A DNA stretch of 48,977 nt from Cloacimonetes bacterium SCGC AAA252-N17 (lineage in GTDB: Bacteria; Cloacimonadota; Cloacimonadia; JGIOTU-2), in assembly GCA_000404785.1 (NCBI GenBank), contig ASNI01000008.1, forward strand, positions 1-48,977. The letters run 5' to 3'. The notes under the pieces were generated by a model. The model was not told the origin of the DNA. It searched no databases and worked only from the letters and a program-made list of their open reading frames with translations. A program made the position numbers and the translations under genes. The number at the start of each line of letters is the position of its first letter. Position 1 is the stretch's first letter. Positions 27,620 through 35,474 of this stretch are shown piece by piece.

Positions 27620-28183
27620 TTATTCGTAGTCACCGATCAACCTGTCAAGTGTTATAGCAATTGCACTTCGTACAGAAAGATGATTATATGGACCGGCACC
27701 CTCAATTCTTAATATATGAAAATTACTCGAATTGATCAGCTCTTCCGACATGCCGTAGCCGGTTCCGAAAAGGATGAGTTTCGGGAAAGACCGGTTTATG
27801 ATCCTCCTCATCTCTTTATAGGAAACACTTCCATGCACCAATCGGGCAGATGTCGTGATAAGAATAGGATCCTGTGAGTATCTGTCCTTGATCCATTGCT
27901 TTGCAGTTTCAATATCCGGTACAAATTCGATGAGTTTAAAGGCATCAAAACGGTTTATATTGTATTGTTTTCCCGGACCTGTTCGCCAAAAATCTTTCAA
28001 TCTGTTGAAAATAGCTTTCTGTGATTGTTCGGGATTAATTATAAAATAGTTTTTAATACCATAAGTTTTACAGGTTCTGGCAATGTCATGAATGTCAAGA
28101 TTGGTGAGAGAAGTTGTAACGATCTCTTTATTGTTATTATAAACCGGATGATGAACCAGTCCAATAAATAAATTATCATACAT
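27620..28183 (-). CDS. SPOUT-fold RNA methyltransferase (Methyltrn_RNA_4 / COG4752 family)
   Basis: A 187-residue protein starting MYDNLFIGLVHHPVYN, with LTNLDIHDIARTCKTYGI and the SAM-binding knot segment LILFGTGYGMSEEL, followed by HLSVRSAIAITLDRL. This is the PF09936-type family typified by Thermotoga TM1570, found next to trmD; its RNA target is not established to my knowledge. I chose the ATG at 28183 because the family starts there. The upstream frame adds 20 Lys/Arg-rich residues that belong to the trmD end in another frame. It overlaps trmD by 8 bp, so it is translationally coupled to ribosome-maturation genes. Confidence 0.82.
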   Translation of the reverse strand: MYDNLFIGLVHHPVYNNNKEIVTTSLTNLDIHDIARTCKTYGIKNYFIINPEQSQKAIFNRLKDFWRTGPGKQYNINRFDAFKLIEFVPDIETAKQWIKDRYSQDPILITTSARLVHGSVSYKEMRRIINRSFPKLILFGTGYGMSEELINSSNFHILRIEGAGPYNHLSVRSAIAITLDRLIGDYE

Positions 28184-28868
28184 TGGGAGCTCTTTTCGCC
28201 TTTTCTTTGAATTCTTTGCGTTTACTTTTTTGCCATTCTTCAATCATTTTATGATCACCCGAGAGCAGAACATCCGGGACTCTATAACCTCTATACTCAC
28301 GGGGTCTTGTATAATATGGACCATCCAGTGTATTGCTTTGAAATGAGTCACTGTATGCAGATTCAATATTTGTAAGCACACCTTCCTGCAAACGGGCAAG
28401 AGAATCAATAATGATCATTGCAGGAAGCTCACCGCCGGAGAGCACATAGTTTCCGATCGAGATTTCTCGTGTTACTAAATGTTCGCGAACACGGTAATCA
28501 ACATCTTTGTAATGTCCGCATAAAAGCACAAGATATTTTTTATGACTGAGTTCTTCGGCAATCTGCTGGGTATAGGTCTCACCCTGCGGAGTAAGATATA
28601 TAAGCGGGATATTGTTATTCTCAATAAGCTCTTTTCTTTGTTCTCTCAAAAAATCAACAGCTTCAAAAATGGGTTCGGGTTTGAGAACCATACCGGGAGC
28701 ACCTCCAAAAGGATAGTCATCAACCTGTTTGTGTTTGTCCTGAGAAAATTCTCGAAAATCAATAAGTTCGATCGAGAGTTTTTCTCTTTCGATCGCTCTT
28801 TTTACAATGCTATGAGAGAGCGGACTCTCAAACATTTCAGGGAAAAGTGTCAGAACATCAATATGCAT
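28176..28868 (-). CDS. trmD: tRNA (guanine-N1-)-methyltransferase TrmD
   Basis: Methylates G37 N1 of tRNAs reading CNN codons, preventing frameshifts. It has 230 residues. The start MHIDVLTLFPEMF is canonical and has GAAGG upstream; an earlier ATG (28883) would add five residues. The trefoil-knot motifs are LTPQGETYTQ, LLCGHYKDVDYRV (usually GRYEGIDERV), SIGNYVLSGGELPA, and SDSFQSNTLDGPYYTRP, in which Asp174 aligns with the catalytic Asp169 of E. coli. The GH-K-D-V-D variant of the knot loop is a modest departure that I think occurs in FCB-group relatives. It overlaps rimM by 11 bp. Confidence 0.95.
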   Translation of the reverse strand: MHIDVLTLFPEMFESPLSHSIVKRAIEREKLSIELIDFREFSQDKHKQVDDYPFGGAPGMVLKPEPIFEAVDFLREQRKELIENNNIPLIYLTPQGETYTQQIAEELSHKKYLVLLCGHYKDVDYRVREHLVTREISIGNYVLSGGELPAMIIIDSLARLQEGVLTNIESAYSDSFQSNTLDGPYYTRPREYRGYRVPDVLLSGDHKMIEEWQKSKRKEFKEKAKRAPNV

Positions 28869-29379
28869 CGAGCAAACCTTCAATTGGATTTATTATGATT
28901 ATTTTTTGTTCATGATCCACTTCCTCGATAAAGGGGTCGCAAAATGGGATCATGATTTCTTTGTTATCTTTTGGTATGATAAGGATTTCCTGACCTGCAG
29001 TTGAAAGAATATCAGCAACATTTCCAATCACTTCGCCTTCTTTTGTTCGCACTTCGTATTCGATAAATTGAACTGGATAATATTCGTCCTCTTCCAATGG
29101 AGGAAGCATATCTTCTGCTATCATGATCTGTGCATTGATCATTTGCTCAGCTTCCTTTTTTGAGTTAATATCTTTAAATTTGATGAGATATTTTCCATTT
29201 TTCAGTTCGATAGTATCAATTGCTTCGAAGCGAACGGTTTCATCAGGGAAGACAATAAAAAGTTCCGGAATAGCAAGATAATATTCTGGAAAAAAAGTAT
29301 CGGAAATAGCAGAAACTATTCCGCCATTCCCGATTACTTTCTTAATAACCCCGATGGAAATTAAATCGTTAATTTCCAT
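28858..29379 (-). CDS. rimM: Ribosome maturation factor RimM
   Basis: A 16S processing factor that binds S19 and assists 30S head assembly. It has 173 residues in two domains: an N-terminal barrel (SIGVIKKVIGNGGIVSA) and a C-terminal PRC barrel (YYPVQFIEYEVRTKEGEVIGNVADIL, ending PFCDPFIEEVDHEQKIIIINPIEGLLD). The N-terminal sequence is more divergent than usual (GNGG where many have GxxG-hG), but gene order between khpA and trmD makes the assignment firm. It starts 10 bases after the khpA stop. Confidence 0.92.
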   Translation of the reverse strand: MEINDLISIGVIKKVIGNGGIVSAISDTFFPEYYLAIPELFIVFPDETVRFEAIDTIELKNGKYLIKFKDINSKKEAEQMINAQIMIAEDMLPPLEEDEYYPVQFIEYEVRTKEGEVIGNVADILSTAGQEILIIPKDNKEIMIPFCDPFIEEVDHEQKIIIINPIEGLLDAY

Positions 29380-29389
29380 TCATACATTG

Positions 29390-29620
29390 TTATTCAAGGA
29401 TTTCTAATTCTGCTCTTTTACCATGCTTGGTTGAGACAGAATTCAGGATGGTACGCATAGCGTTAGCAGTTCTTCCGCCTTTGCCAATTACTTTACCAAC
29501 TTCGCCATCGCCAACTCTCAATTCATAAAGAGTTACACGTTCGCCGGATACTTCTGTAACTTTGACTTCATCTGGGTTATCAACTAATGCTTTCGCAATG
29601 AATTCCACTAACTCTTTCAT
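29390..29620 (-). CDS. khpA: KH domain RNA-binding protein KhpA
   Basis: A 76-residue single KH-domain protein. The GxxG RNA-binding loop is in GEVGKVIGKGGRTANAMRTIL. The start MKELVEFIAKALVDNPDEV and a very strong AGGAGG ribosome site fix the ATG at 29620. KhpA binds many RNAs and, in Gram-positive bacteria, works with KhpB in cell-envelope control. It lies 21 bases after rpsP in the usual rpsP-khpA-rimM-trmD order. Confidence 0.95.
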   Translation of the reverse strand: MKELVEFIAKALVDNPDEVKVTEVSGERVTLYELRVGDGEVGKVIGKGGRTANAMRTILNSVSTKHGKRAELEILE

Positions 29621-29641
29621 TGGTCGCCTCCTGCGGTGATT

Positions 29642-29992
29642 TTATTTTGCTGAGTTGTCAGCGTTCATATCTATTTCATCATTGGCTACGTCAGATTGTT
29701 CTGATACAACCTCAGATGTTGCTTTGCCATACTTTTTTTCGTGAAACTTCTTTAAAATACCTTCTTTTTTTAAGAGACTTCTTACTGTATCTGAAGGAAT
29801 CGCACCTTGTTCAAGCCAATACAAAGCTCGTTCATGATCAATTTTATACTGATATTCTTCCGGTTTAGGATCATAATATCCAATTTTCTCGATGAATGCA
29901 CCATCTCTTTTCTTGCGGGAGTCAACAACAACCACTCTGTAGGAAGGTTGATTACGAGCACCCATTCTTCTAAGTCTGATCTTTACTGACAA
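29642..29992 (-). CDS. rpsP: 30S ribosomal protein S16 (TTG start)
   Basis: Small-subunit protein needed for 30S assembly; 116 residues including an acidic C-terminal tail of about 35 residues. The N-terminus MSVKIRLRRMGARNQPSYRVVVVDSRKKRDG is unmistakable. The start codon is TTG (29990-29992) with GGAGG 5 bases upstream; no ATG fits, since the family begins exactly here. First gene of the ribosomal/tRNA-modification block, transcribed away from trmO. Confidence 0.95.
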   Translation of the reverse strand: MSVKIRLRRMGARNQPSYRVVVVDSRKKRDGAFIEKIGYYDPKPEEYQYKIDHERALYWLEQGAIPSDTVRSLLKKEGILKKFHEKKYGKATSEVVSEQSDVANDEIDMNADNSAK

Positions 29993-30150
29993 ATAAACCT
30001 CCAGCGTTTATTGTGTATATATCTTTATATTAGAAAATTACAGTCAAGTTTTTTAACGAACACCGTAAGTTCTATTTTTGATTTTTTCAGAAAACTTGTG
30101 CTAATTCAGAATTTTCCAAAAAAGTATGCCAAACCAGAAAGGATGTTTAA

Positions 30151-30600
30151 ATGCAGTCAATAAAAATCAAACCGATCGGAATAATTCACAGTCCCTACAA
30201 AAATCTCAAGGATATTCCCGGACAGGGATATCAGAGAGACAATATTGAAGCAGTCATTGAGATTGAAGAAAAATACAAAGAAGCAATGAAGGATATTGAG
30301 GGATTTTCACACCTTGTGGTACTGTTCTATTTTCATAAAAGTGAGGAAACACATATGAAGGGACATCCTTCCTGGGAGGATAAGGAACATGGATTATTTG
30401 CTCTTCGAAGTCCGCACCGTCCAAATCATATTGGTATGACTGTTGTCAAAGTGAAACAAGTGCACGATAATGAAATTATTTTTACAAATGTAGATATGCT
30501 GGATGGTACTCCTGTGATCGATATCAAACCTTATATGGGAGAATTTGAAAGAATAAACAATCCTAAATTCGGTTGGTTGGAGAAACATAAGGTTAAATAA
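30151..30600 (+). CDS. tsaA: tRNA (t6A37) N6-methyltransferase TrmO/TsaA
   Basis: A 149-residue member of the UPF0066/TrmO family, which makes m6t6A37 in threonine tRNAs with SAM. Motifs are IKPIGIIHSPYK at the start, IEGFSHLVVLFYFHKS, the SAM-pocket LFALRSPHRPNHIGMTVVKV, and DMLDGTPVIDIKPYM. It is shorter than the E. coli protein and lacks its C-terminal extension. AAAGGATG precedes the ATG. It is a single-gene unit divergent from rpsP. Biochemical specificity is inferred from the family. Confidence 0.88.
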   Translation: MQSIKIKPIGIIHSPYKNLKDIPGQGYQRDNIEAVIEIEEKYKEAMKDIEGFSHLVVLFYFHKSEETHMKGHPSWEDKEHGLFALRSPHRPNHIGMTVVKVKQVHDNEIIFTNVDMLDGTPVIDIKPYMGEFERINNPKFGWLEKHKVK

Positions 30601-30967
30601 ACCTTTTCGGGGTGAAATTAATGGAACACAAACCCGCGCAGATTGAACTGATTCTCGCTGATACAGATATTTAATTTTTTTTAACCATCCGGCTCCATTG
30701 CATTACACCGTGACAAGGTAATTCCACATAAAAAGGGTATGTCATTCTCATGAAAGCTTGTCCTCCGCCAGCCGGCGGATTGGGGATGGGAATCCAGTAT
30801 TACTGCATTCTCTGAACTCCATTGCCTACTATCTGATGAAGTCTAGGAAAGCTTCTTTTACGAAAATTTATTCAATATATAAATTTTCTGGGAGATTCTT
30901 CATTCCGCTGCGCTCCACTCAAGAATGACAATGTTTACAGGGTTGAACATGTTTACCTTAAAAATGT
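30601..30967. other. Intergenic region holding repeat fragments
   Basis: This 367-bp gap between the convergent trmO and HAD genes has no credible gene. It holds a copy of the ACACAGA...GCAGATTGAACT repeat (30623-30685, also at 42326 and 42689). It also contains a GTCATTCTCATGAAA...GGGAATCCAGTATT repeat unit with the 16-bp palindrome inside it (30764-30779), and a GCTGCGCTCC...AAGAATGACAATG fragment near 30905-30935. Confidence 0.7.
30764..30779. repeat. 16-bp palindromic element, copy 2
   Basis: TCCGCCAGCCGGCGGA, one base different from the recG copy (the stem keeps a G-U pair). It lies inside a GTCATTC...GGGAATCCAG intergenic repeat, a related copy of which without the palindrome lies at about 42596-42637. 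Confidence 0.75.
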
Positions 30968-31627
30968 TCATAATAGCTCCCTCAACTCCCGAATATCCTC
31001 AATCAAATAATCCGCATCCTCCAATTCCTCTTTTTTCCCATATCCATATAAGCAACCGATCGTAATACAATCATTTGCTTTGCCGGACTCAATATCATAG
31101 TAACGATCACCCACAACAATTGCTTTTTTACTTTTTAATTTTTTGATGAAATTTGAAATAATAGAAATTTTGTTCAATCCTTCTCTTTCCCCAATACACT
31201 GAGAAATATCGAGATATTTATCCAGACTGAAAACATTTTTCACGTTATGGAAATATCGCATTGAGCAATTACTTTCGAGCCCAATTCGATATCCCTGCTG
31301 CTTCAAATATGCCAGTGTTTCTTCTGTGCCCGGGAAAAGCATTCCTTTGCCGGACTTCAATGCAATTTCTTCATGATCCTGTATTCCAGTGTGAAGTTCA
31401 TCAATTAAATGTTTATGTTCTTCATCCAATAAATCTAGATAGAATTGCACAGAGGGTTGCCCGATCTTGCTCAAAATAAGTTCTGGGGAAGGCATCACTT
31501 TGCTGATATTATGATTTTTATACAAATTTCTGAGAGCATTTTGGATCGCTAATACTGCATAGGTTTCGGACTTCAGCAATGTGCCGTCCATATCAAAAAT
31601 AACGAGATCTATATCTTTAATTTTCAT
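30968..31627 (-). CDS. HAD superfamily hydrolase (phosphatase)
   Basis: A 219-residue haloacid-dehalogenase-like protein. Motif I is FDMDGTLL with Asp12 (nucleophile) and Asp14. A four-helix cap follows, then LESNCSMRYF (motif II region), a lysine in KKLKSKKAIVVGDRYYDIESGKAND, and the motif IV acidic pair. It resembles the phosphoglycolate phosphatase/beta-phosphoglucomutase group, but the substrate cannot be assigned. It is isolated between repeat-rich gaps, downstream of the ECF transporter genes on the same strand. Confidence 0.85.
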   Translation of the reverse strand: MKIKDIDLVIFDMDGTLLKSETYAVLAIQNALRNLYKNHNISKVMPSPELILSKIGQPSVQFYLDLLDEEHKHLIDELHTGIQDHEEIALKSGKGMLFPGTEETLAYLKQQGYRIGLESNCSMRYFHNVKNVFSLDKYLDISQCIGEREGLNKISIISNFIKKLKSKKAIVVGDRYYDIESGKANDCITIGCLYGYGKKEELEDADYLIEDIRELRELL

Positions 31628-31641
31628 ATTTTGAAAAAATA

Positions 31642-31814
31642 GAACACAGATTTTCGCTGATGCAACTGATCATCACAGATAAAAAAATATAGGAATAATG
31701 AGAAATATAAATATAAAATTTATCAGTGTCAATCTGCTTGATCTGTGTGTGTCTGCGTTCCATTATTTCTGAATAGAACACAGATTTTCGCTGATGCGAC
31801 TGATTAGCACAGAT
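31642..31814. repeat. Direct repeat pair (39 bp) flanking an inverted partial copy
   Basis: Two near-identical 39-bp units, GAACACAGATTTTCGCTGAT and the following 19 bases, start at 31642 and 31776. Between them lies an inverted, partial copy ending in TCTGCGTTCCATT. Related units occur at 30623, 35440, 42326 and 42689. This is a dispersed intergenic repeat with no coding potential. Confidence 0.75.
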
Positions 31815-31820
31815 AGGAAA

Positions 31821-32549
31821 TTATTTTATAATCAAAAAATATCCAGTTACAATGAAAAGCAAAAAAGCAAGGATTTGGACCAAATAGTCAAACCATTTTA
31901 GTTTATGAGAAATATAATTAGTACGTGTAGGATGCAACCTGAATCCTTTTAAATCCAATGCAATCGCCCTGGATCGGACTGTATGCATCGCTTGAGCGAG
32001 GACAGGAAAAACAATGGTAGAAAATGCCTTAAACTTTCTGAAAATTGGAATTTTTCTAAAGGAGATCTCACGAATCTTCAGTTGATCCTTCATTATCATA
32101 AACTGTTTCTCGAACAATCGTAAAAAACTAAAGGTGCTGGCGATCATCAGGCATATCTCGTAGGGAAGTTTCCAATCGCGCAGTGCAAGAACAAAATTAT
32201 AAAAAGGAATATCAAAAAGAAGCGATACAACAAGCAAAAGTATGAGCAGACGTATGCTCACGATGAGAGCGATAAGAACTCCTTCAGAATAAATTGTGAT
32301 GAACTTCCATTGAAAAAGCACTGTGCCGCTTTGTCTGAAAAAGAGCTGCATCACGAATAGAAAGAGGATCAGAATAAGCAGAAAACGCAATCTTTTCCAA
32401 AGGAGCAAAAATCTTCTTTTAGAGGGATTCAGAATAAAAACAAGCAGAACGCAAACTCCGAACAAAACGAGCTGATACTCGATACGATACATAATCAAGG
32501 AAAGAGTGGATATAATGATCGAGATGACAAGATATGTGCGTGTGTTCAT
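31821..32549 (-). CDS. ecfT: ECF transporter transmembrane subunit EcfT (CbiQ family)
   Basis: A 242-residue membrane protein with several hydrophobic helices near the N-terminus and two cytoplasmic coupling helices. The pattern ends in AMHTVRSRAIALDLKGFR, where the A-R-S/A-x-A-x-x-x-R-G-F-R-like motif matches the second coupling helix of CbiQ/EcfT proteins that docks on the ATPases. It is last in a four-gene S-A-A'-T unit, starting 2 bases after the second ATPase gene. Confidence 0.85.
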   Translation of the reverse strand: MNTRTYLVISIIISTLSLIMYRIEYQLVLFGVCVLLVFILNPSKRRFLLLWKRLRFLLILILFLFVMQLFFRQSGTVLFQWKFITIYSEGVLIALIVSIRLLILLLVVSLLFDIPFYNFVLALRDWKLPYEICLMIASTFSFLRLFEKQFMIMKDQLKIREISFRKIPIFRKFKAFSTIVFPVLAQAMHTVRSRAIALDLKGFRLHPTRTNYISHKLKWFDYLVQILAFLLFIVTGYFLIIK

Positions 32550-32551
32550 TC

Positions 32552-33217
32552 TTAACCCACGATTTGATTTATATTTCTGTTTGAAATCTCAAGCACTTTA
32601 TCTGCAACAAGCGAAAATGCTTTCGTTCTATGCGTGGCGATGAGTGCGCCTGTCCCAGCCAATTTCTGCTGAGCGATTATTGAGATCAAGATATTCACAC
32701 CTTCATTATCAAGTCCGTAAAGGGGCTCGTCGAGGAGCCAGAATTTATGCTTATTCAGAAGTAACCCGCTCAGGACAACTCTCTTTTGCTGCCCTTCACT
32801 GAATTCCCAAAGTGGCTTGTGCTGCACTGTATCCAATCTGAATCTTTCGAGAATGCGAGATCTCTCTTCCTGAAATTCTTTGTTGTCCCTTTTTCGGAAT
32901 TTATGCTGCCATATCGCAAGATCTTCATCGGGAGTCGAGCCAAGCAGATTGTCCTGAACCTGCTCTTGAACAAAGACAATTTTGGAGGCAATATATGATT
33001 GATCAACTATGGAAAATTGCTTTTCTTCAAACAAAATAGAGTCCGAATCCGCAGACAGCATTTTATAGAGGATCTTGCACAGAGTTGATTTTCCACTTCC
33101 GTTTTCTCCGGAAATTATGGTAACCTCATTTCTAAAAATATCCAGATCAATATAATCAAAAATGATCTTATCATCATAAGAAAAAGAAAGTTTCCGAAGA
33201 GAAAAAAGCGGTTTCAT
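32552..33217 (-). CDS. ECF transporter ATP-binding subunit (second ATPase, A')
   Basis: A 221-residue ABC ATPase. Walker A is SGENGSGKST at 37-46, the signature is EFSEGQQKRVVLSG, Walker B is FWLLDEPLYGLD, and the switch His is in IATHRTKAF. The pair of unequal ATPase genes followed by CbiQ is characteristic of ECF importers. It overlaps the first ATPase gene by 4 bp. Confidence 0.9.
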   Translation of the reverse strand: MKPLFSLRKLSFSYDDKIIFDYIDLDIFRNEVTIISGENGSGKSTLCKILYKMLSADSDSILFEEKQFSIVDQSYIASKIVFVQEQVQDNLLGSTPDEDLAIWQHKFRKRDNKEFQEERSRILERFRLDTVQHKPLWEFSEGQQKRVVLSGLLLNKHKFWLLDEPLYGLDNEGVNILISIIAQQKLAGTGALIATHRTKAFSLVADKVLEISNRNINQIVG

Positions 33218-33861
33218 GATAAAGTTATGACTCTGTCTGCGACGTCATCAAAAAAATGAGTTGTTGAAGTGATAATAACCAGCTTGTCGTTCTTATAATG
33301 AAGTACACACTTTATTACATTTTGAATGGATTGCCCGGATAGTCCATCACCAGGTTCATCAAGCAAAATGATTTCAGGAGAGAAAGTAAAGATAGAAGCT
33401 AATGCAACAAGCTTTTTTTCTCCGTAAGAAAGTGCAGATATATCTGATTTCAGCAATTCCGGGATTCCAAGCAGTTCAGATACATTATCAATTTTCTTAC
33501 TGATCTCGTGCGCCTGTATTTTCAGGTTCTCAGGACCAAAGGCAAGCTCCTGCTCGACCTGTGGAAAGCTCAACTGCATTTCCGGCTCCTGAAACGCCAT
33601 AGTGATGAGAGGTGAGAGTTCTGGTAAGGTCAGGGCGCTTATATCAATATCATCAATAAAAATTTGTCCTTTGATAACACCTTTTATGGCTTTGGGGATT
33701 ATTCCGCAGAGAAGTGAAAGTAAGCTTGTTTTCCCGCTTCCATTCGGACCTTTGATCAGAATGAGCTCATTCTTCTCAGCGCTGAAAGATATATCTTTTA
33801 TCAATAATTCATCATCTTGAGAATACTTAAAAGAAAGGTTTTGAACACTGAGCAATGCCAT
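33214..33861 (-). CDS. ECF transporter ATP-binding subunit (first ATPase, A)
   Basis: A 215-residue ABC ATPase. Walker A is KGPNGSGKTS, the Q-loop is AFQEPEMQLSFPQVEQELAFGPEN (the ECF-typical P-x-x-Q), the signature is LSYGEKKLVALAS, and Walker B is IILLDEPGDGLSG. The H-loop ends in STTHFFDD. Heterodimer partner of the overlapping A' subunit, powering vitamin or metal uptake with the S component immediately upstream (1-base gap). Confidence 0.9.
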   Translation of the reverse strand: MALLSVQNLSFKYSQDDELLIKDISFSAEKNELILIKGPNGSGKTSLLSLLCGIIPKAIKGVIKGQIFIDDIDISALTLPELSPLITMAFQEPEMQLSFPQVEQELAFGPENLKIQAHEISKKIDNVSELLGIPELLKSDISALSYGEKKLVALASIFTFSPEIILLDEPGDGLSGQSIQNVIKCVLHYKNDKLVIITSTTHFFDDVADRVITLS

Positions 33862-33862
33862 G

Positions 33863-34405
33863 TTATTTCTGAGCCAAACCGAAAAATTTAAGACGTTTGA
33901 AGATCACAAAAGAGAGCAATCCTCCCACGATTCCGGAAAGGAAACTTAGTCCTAGGGAGATCAAAAGTGGAATAAACGGAAGCTGCCAGATAAGGATTGA
34001 AACTATCAAAGTGCCTGCGAGACTCGCGGTTATGCATAATAGAATATGAGTAAGAGGTTTGGAAAAATCCTTGATGAAAAATGCAGTGATATCTGCAGTA
34101 AAACCGGGCAAAGTAAAAGTAATTAAAGAGAGCGCTCCGTGTGTGCCGATATATCCGAGTGCGAGCATGACAATTCCCTGAACAAAGCCCACGAGAAATC
34201 CTGTCCACGGCTTCCGTACCATTGCAATTGCAAGGACGATCCACATCATATACAAACCGCCGAATAGAGAGCCGCCGGTTATCATCAGTAGCCGGGAGAG
34301 CATCAGGGCAATAGGGATGATAAGTGGTTTGATCGCTAATCCCATTGCGCTGAAGATCGCAATGTAGAGCAAGTCTTGAGTAGAGAATTTTCTTAGAAAT
34401 TTCAT
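33863..34405 (-). CDS. ECF transporter S component (substrate-binding membrane subunit)
   Basis: A 180-residue protein with about six hydrophobic helices. It starts MKFLRKFSTQDLLYIAIFSAMGLAIKPL, the shape of ECF S components (KF-T-DL-IA-AA-G), and contains a Gly-rich LFGGLYMMWIVLA segment. It precedes two ATPase genes and a CbiQ gene, so this is a dedicated (group I) ECF importer. The substrate is not readable: it does not show obvious BioY, ThiT or RibU motifs, and no riboswitch was recognised upstream, where there are REP-like hairpins instead. Confidence 0.75.
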   Translation of the reverse strand: MKFLRKFSTQDLLYIAIFSAMGLAIKPLIIPIALMLSRLLMITGGSLFGGLYMMWIVLAIAMVRKPWTGFLVGFVQGIVMLALGYIGTHGALSLITFTLPGFTADITAFFIKDFSKPLTHILLCITASLAGTLIVSILIWQLPFIPLLISLGLSFLSGIVGGLLSFVIFKRLKFFGLAQK

Positions 34406-34532
34406 ATTTGATTTAGTATTTCCAATTCTTTATGATTTTGTTCTATTTTTGGAGAACTCTTTTAAATGTGTGAATTTTATTGTAGTTAAATGGATGAGTC
34501 CACTCTAAAAAGTTCAATTTAAGAAATCGAGA

Positions 34533-34629
34533 AACCGTTGAAACGGTTAATGCTTTTTTTGTTTCATTAACCACCAACTTAAGTTGGTGGTTAATAGGAA
34601 GATAGCTAATTGTAACCGATTCATCGGTT
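34533..34629. repeat. Cluster of three palindromes (REP-like)
   Basis: Three consecutive hairpins: AACCGTTGAAACGGTT (34533-34548), a perfect 30-bp palindrome centred on CTTAAG (34566-34595), and AACCGATTCATCGGTT (34614-34629). The spacing and the outer pair sharing AACCG/CGGTT ends resemble REP/BIME units mobilised by RAYT transposases. They lie between the exported-protein gene and the ECF operon, and might end or punctuate transcription. Confidence 0.75.
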
Positions 34630-34695
34630 TCCAAATGTTTGAAAAATTTCCAACATATTTCTAATAATAACCTTTTTAGAGTAAGCTCATGTATA

Positions 34696-35220
34696 TTATC
34701 CACCCAAAATGCCAATATCGATTTTTTCCAAAGGTATGGGCCAGACGATTTGTAAGCCCGTATCATATCGCACGTGACCCGGTAGAAAAATGACATCGAG
34801 GGTTGGGAAAACGATACATCCGGAAAAGACTGTAATTCGGGGAGCTGATTTGTTTACTCCATCTTCTTTATAAAAAATTAAACCTGCACCACCCCCAGTA
34901 TATAAAGTTAGAGTCTCTTTAGGATTGAATGAAAATGCTGCCTGAACATCAAGATAATCGTATTTTTCAAAATTTGGATCAGTTACATACGCATCCTGAA
35001 AAACCGGATATTTGCTGCCATAGGTTATATTTGCAAACCCACCCTCGAACATAAACCCAATACTGATCTTTGTGCTGAATGTAAACTTCTTTTCGAAATC
35101 CCAGCCGAACCTAATTCCGGGACTTATATAAGGCAAGACGCCCTTCCATTCACCTGCGAAACAGAGAATCGGAGTAAAAACAATTAAGCATAAAAGAAAA
35201 TATTTTATTATTTTTTTCAT
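34696..35220 (-). CDS. Exported, probably outer-membrane, hypothetical protein
   Basis: A 174-residue protein with a clear signal peptide (MKKIIKYFLLCLIVFTPILCFA, cleavage near residue 22). The mature part has alternating hydrophobic/polar beta-strand-like segments with many Gly and aromatic residues (ISPGIRFGWDFEKKF, LDVQAAFSFNPKETL, YTGGGAGLIFY), suggesting a small beta-barrel. I do not recognise the family. ATG 35220 is favoured because AGGA lies upstream and the signal peptide begins there; a frame extending to 35295 is unlikely. Function unknown. Confidence 0.65.
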   Translation of the reverse strand: MKKIIKYFLLCLIVFTPILCFAGEWKGVLPYISPGIRFGWDFEKKFTFSTKISIGFMFEGGFANITYGSKYPVFQDAYVTDPNFEKYDYLDVQAAFSFNPKETLTLYTGGGAGLIFYKEDGVNKSAPRITVFSGCIVFPTLDVIFLPGHVRYDTGLQIVWPIPLEKIDIGILGG

Positions 35221-35296
35221 AATGATCCTGCTCGAAGAGAAACTTTTCTCTAATTGATATTTAGTCAAGTTTTTGATGTGATTCGAAATTAGCATG

Positions 35297-35415
35297 TCAC
35301 AAATTGCAAAGTTTGTGATAAAAATGAGTAGTCAGGGACCACTCCCTGACTGGAAATGGTGTCATGGAATGGTCCATGACACCTCCTATACATTGAAGGG
35401 AGAATGCGCATTCTC
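35297..35415. repeat. Array of four adjacent hairpins
   Basis: In order: TCACAAA/TTTGTGA (35297-35318); GTCAGGGA/TCCCTGAC (35331-35350); GGTGTCATGGA/TCCATGACACC, an 11-bp perfect stem (35358-35383); and the 16-bp perfect palindrome GAGAATGCGCATTCTC (35400-35415). Loops are 0 to 8 bases. Four perfect stems in 119 bp look like a REP-type compound element. Confidence 0.8.
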
Positions 35416-35474
35416 ACCTTAATTGTATGTATTTAAAATTTCAGTGTAAATCAGCTTTATCTGCGAATTACTTG

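Noticed and set aside
29993..30150. Promoter for rpsP with TTGACT (30042-30047, minus strand)
   Set aside because: A TATAAA box is present but only 12 bases away, and the boxes at normal spacing are poor, so I could not support a promoter call.
34406..34700. Riboswitch upstream of the ECF operon
   Set aside because: The structure there is made of simple perfect palindromes of REP type, and no cobalamin, TPP or other riboswitch core motif was recognised.
34443..34796. 117-residue minus-strand open frame
   Set aside because: It runs through the palindromic REP-like cluster and overlaps the exported-protein gene in another frame. Its sequence comes from the hairpins and has no start signal or family likeness.
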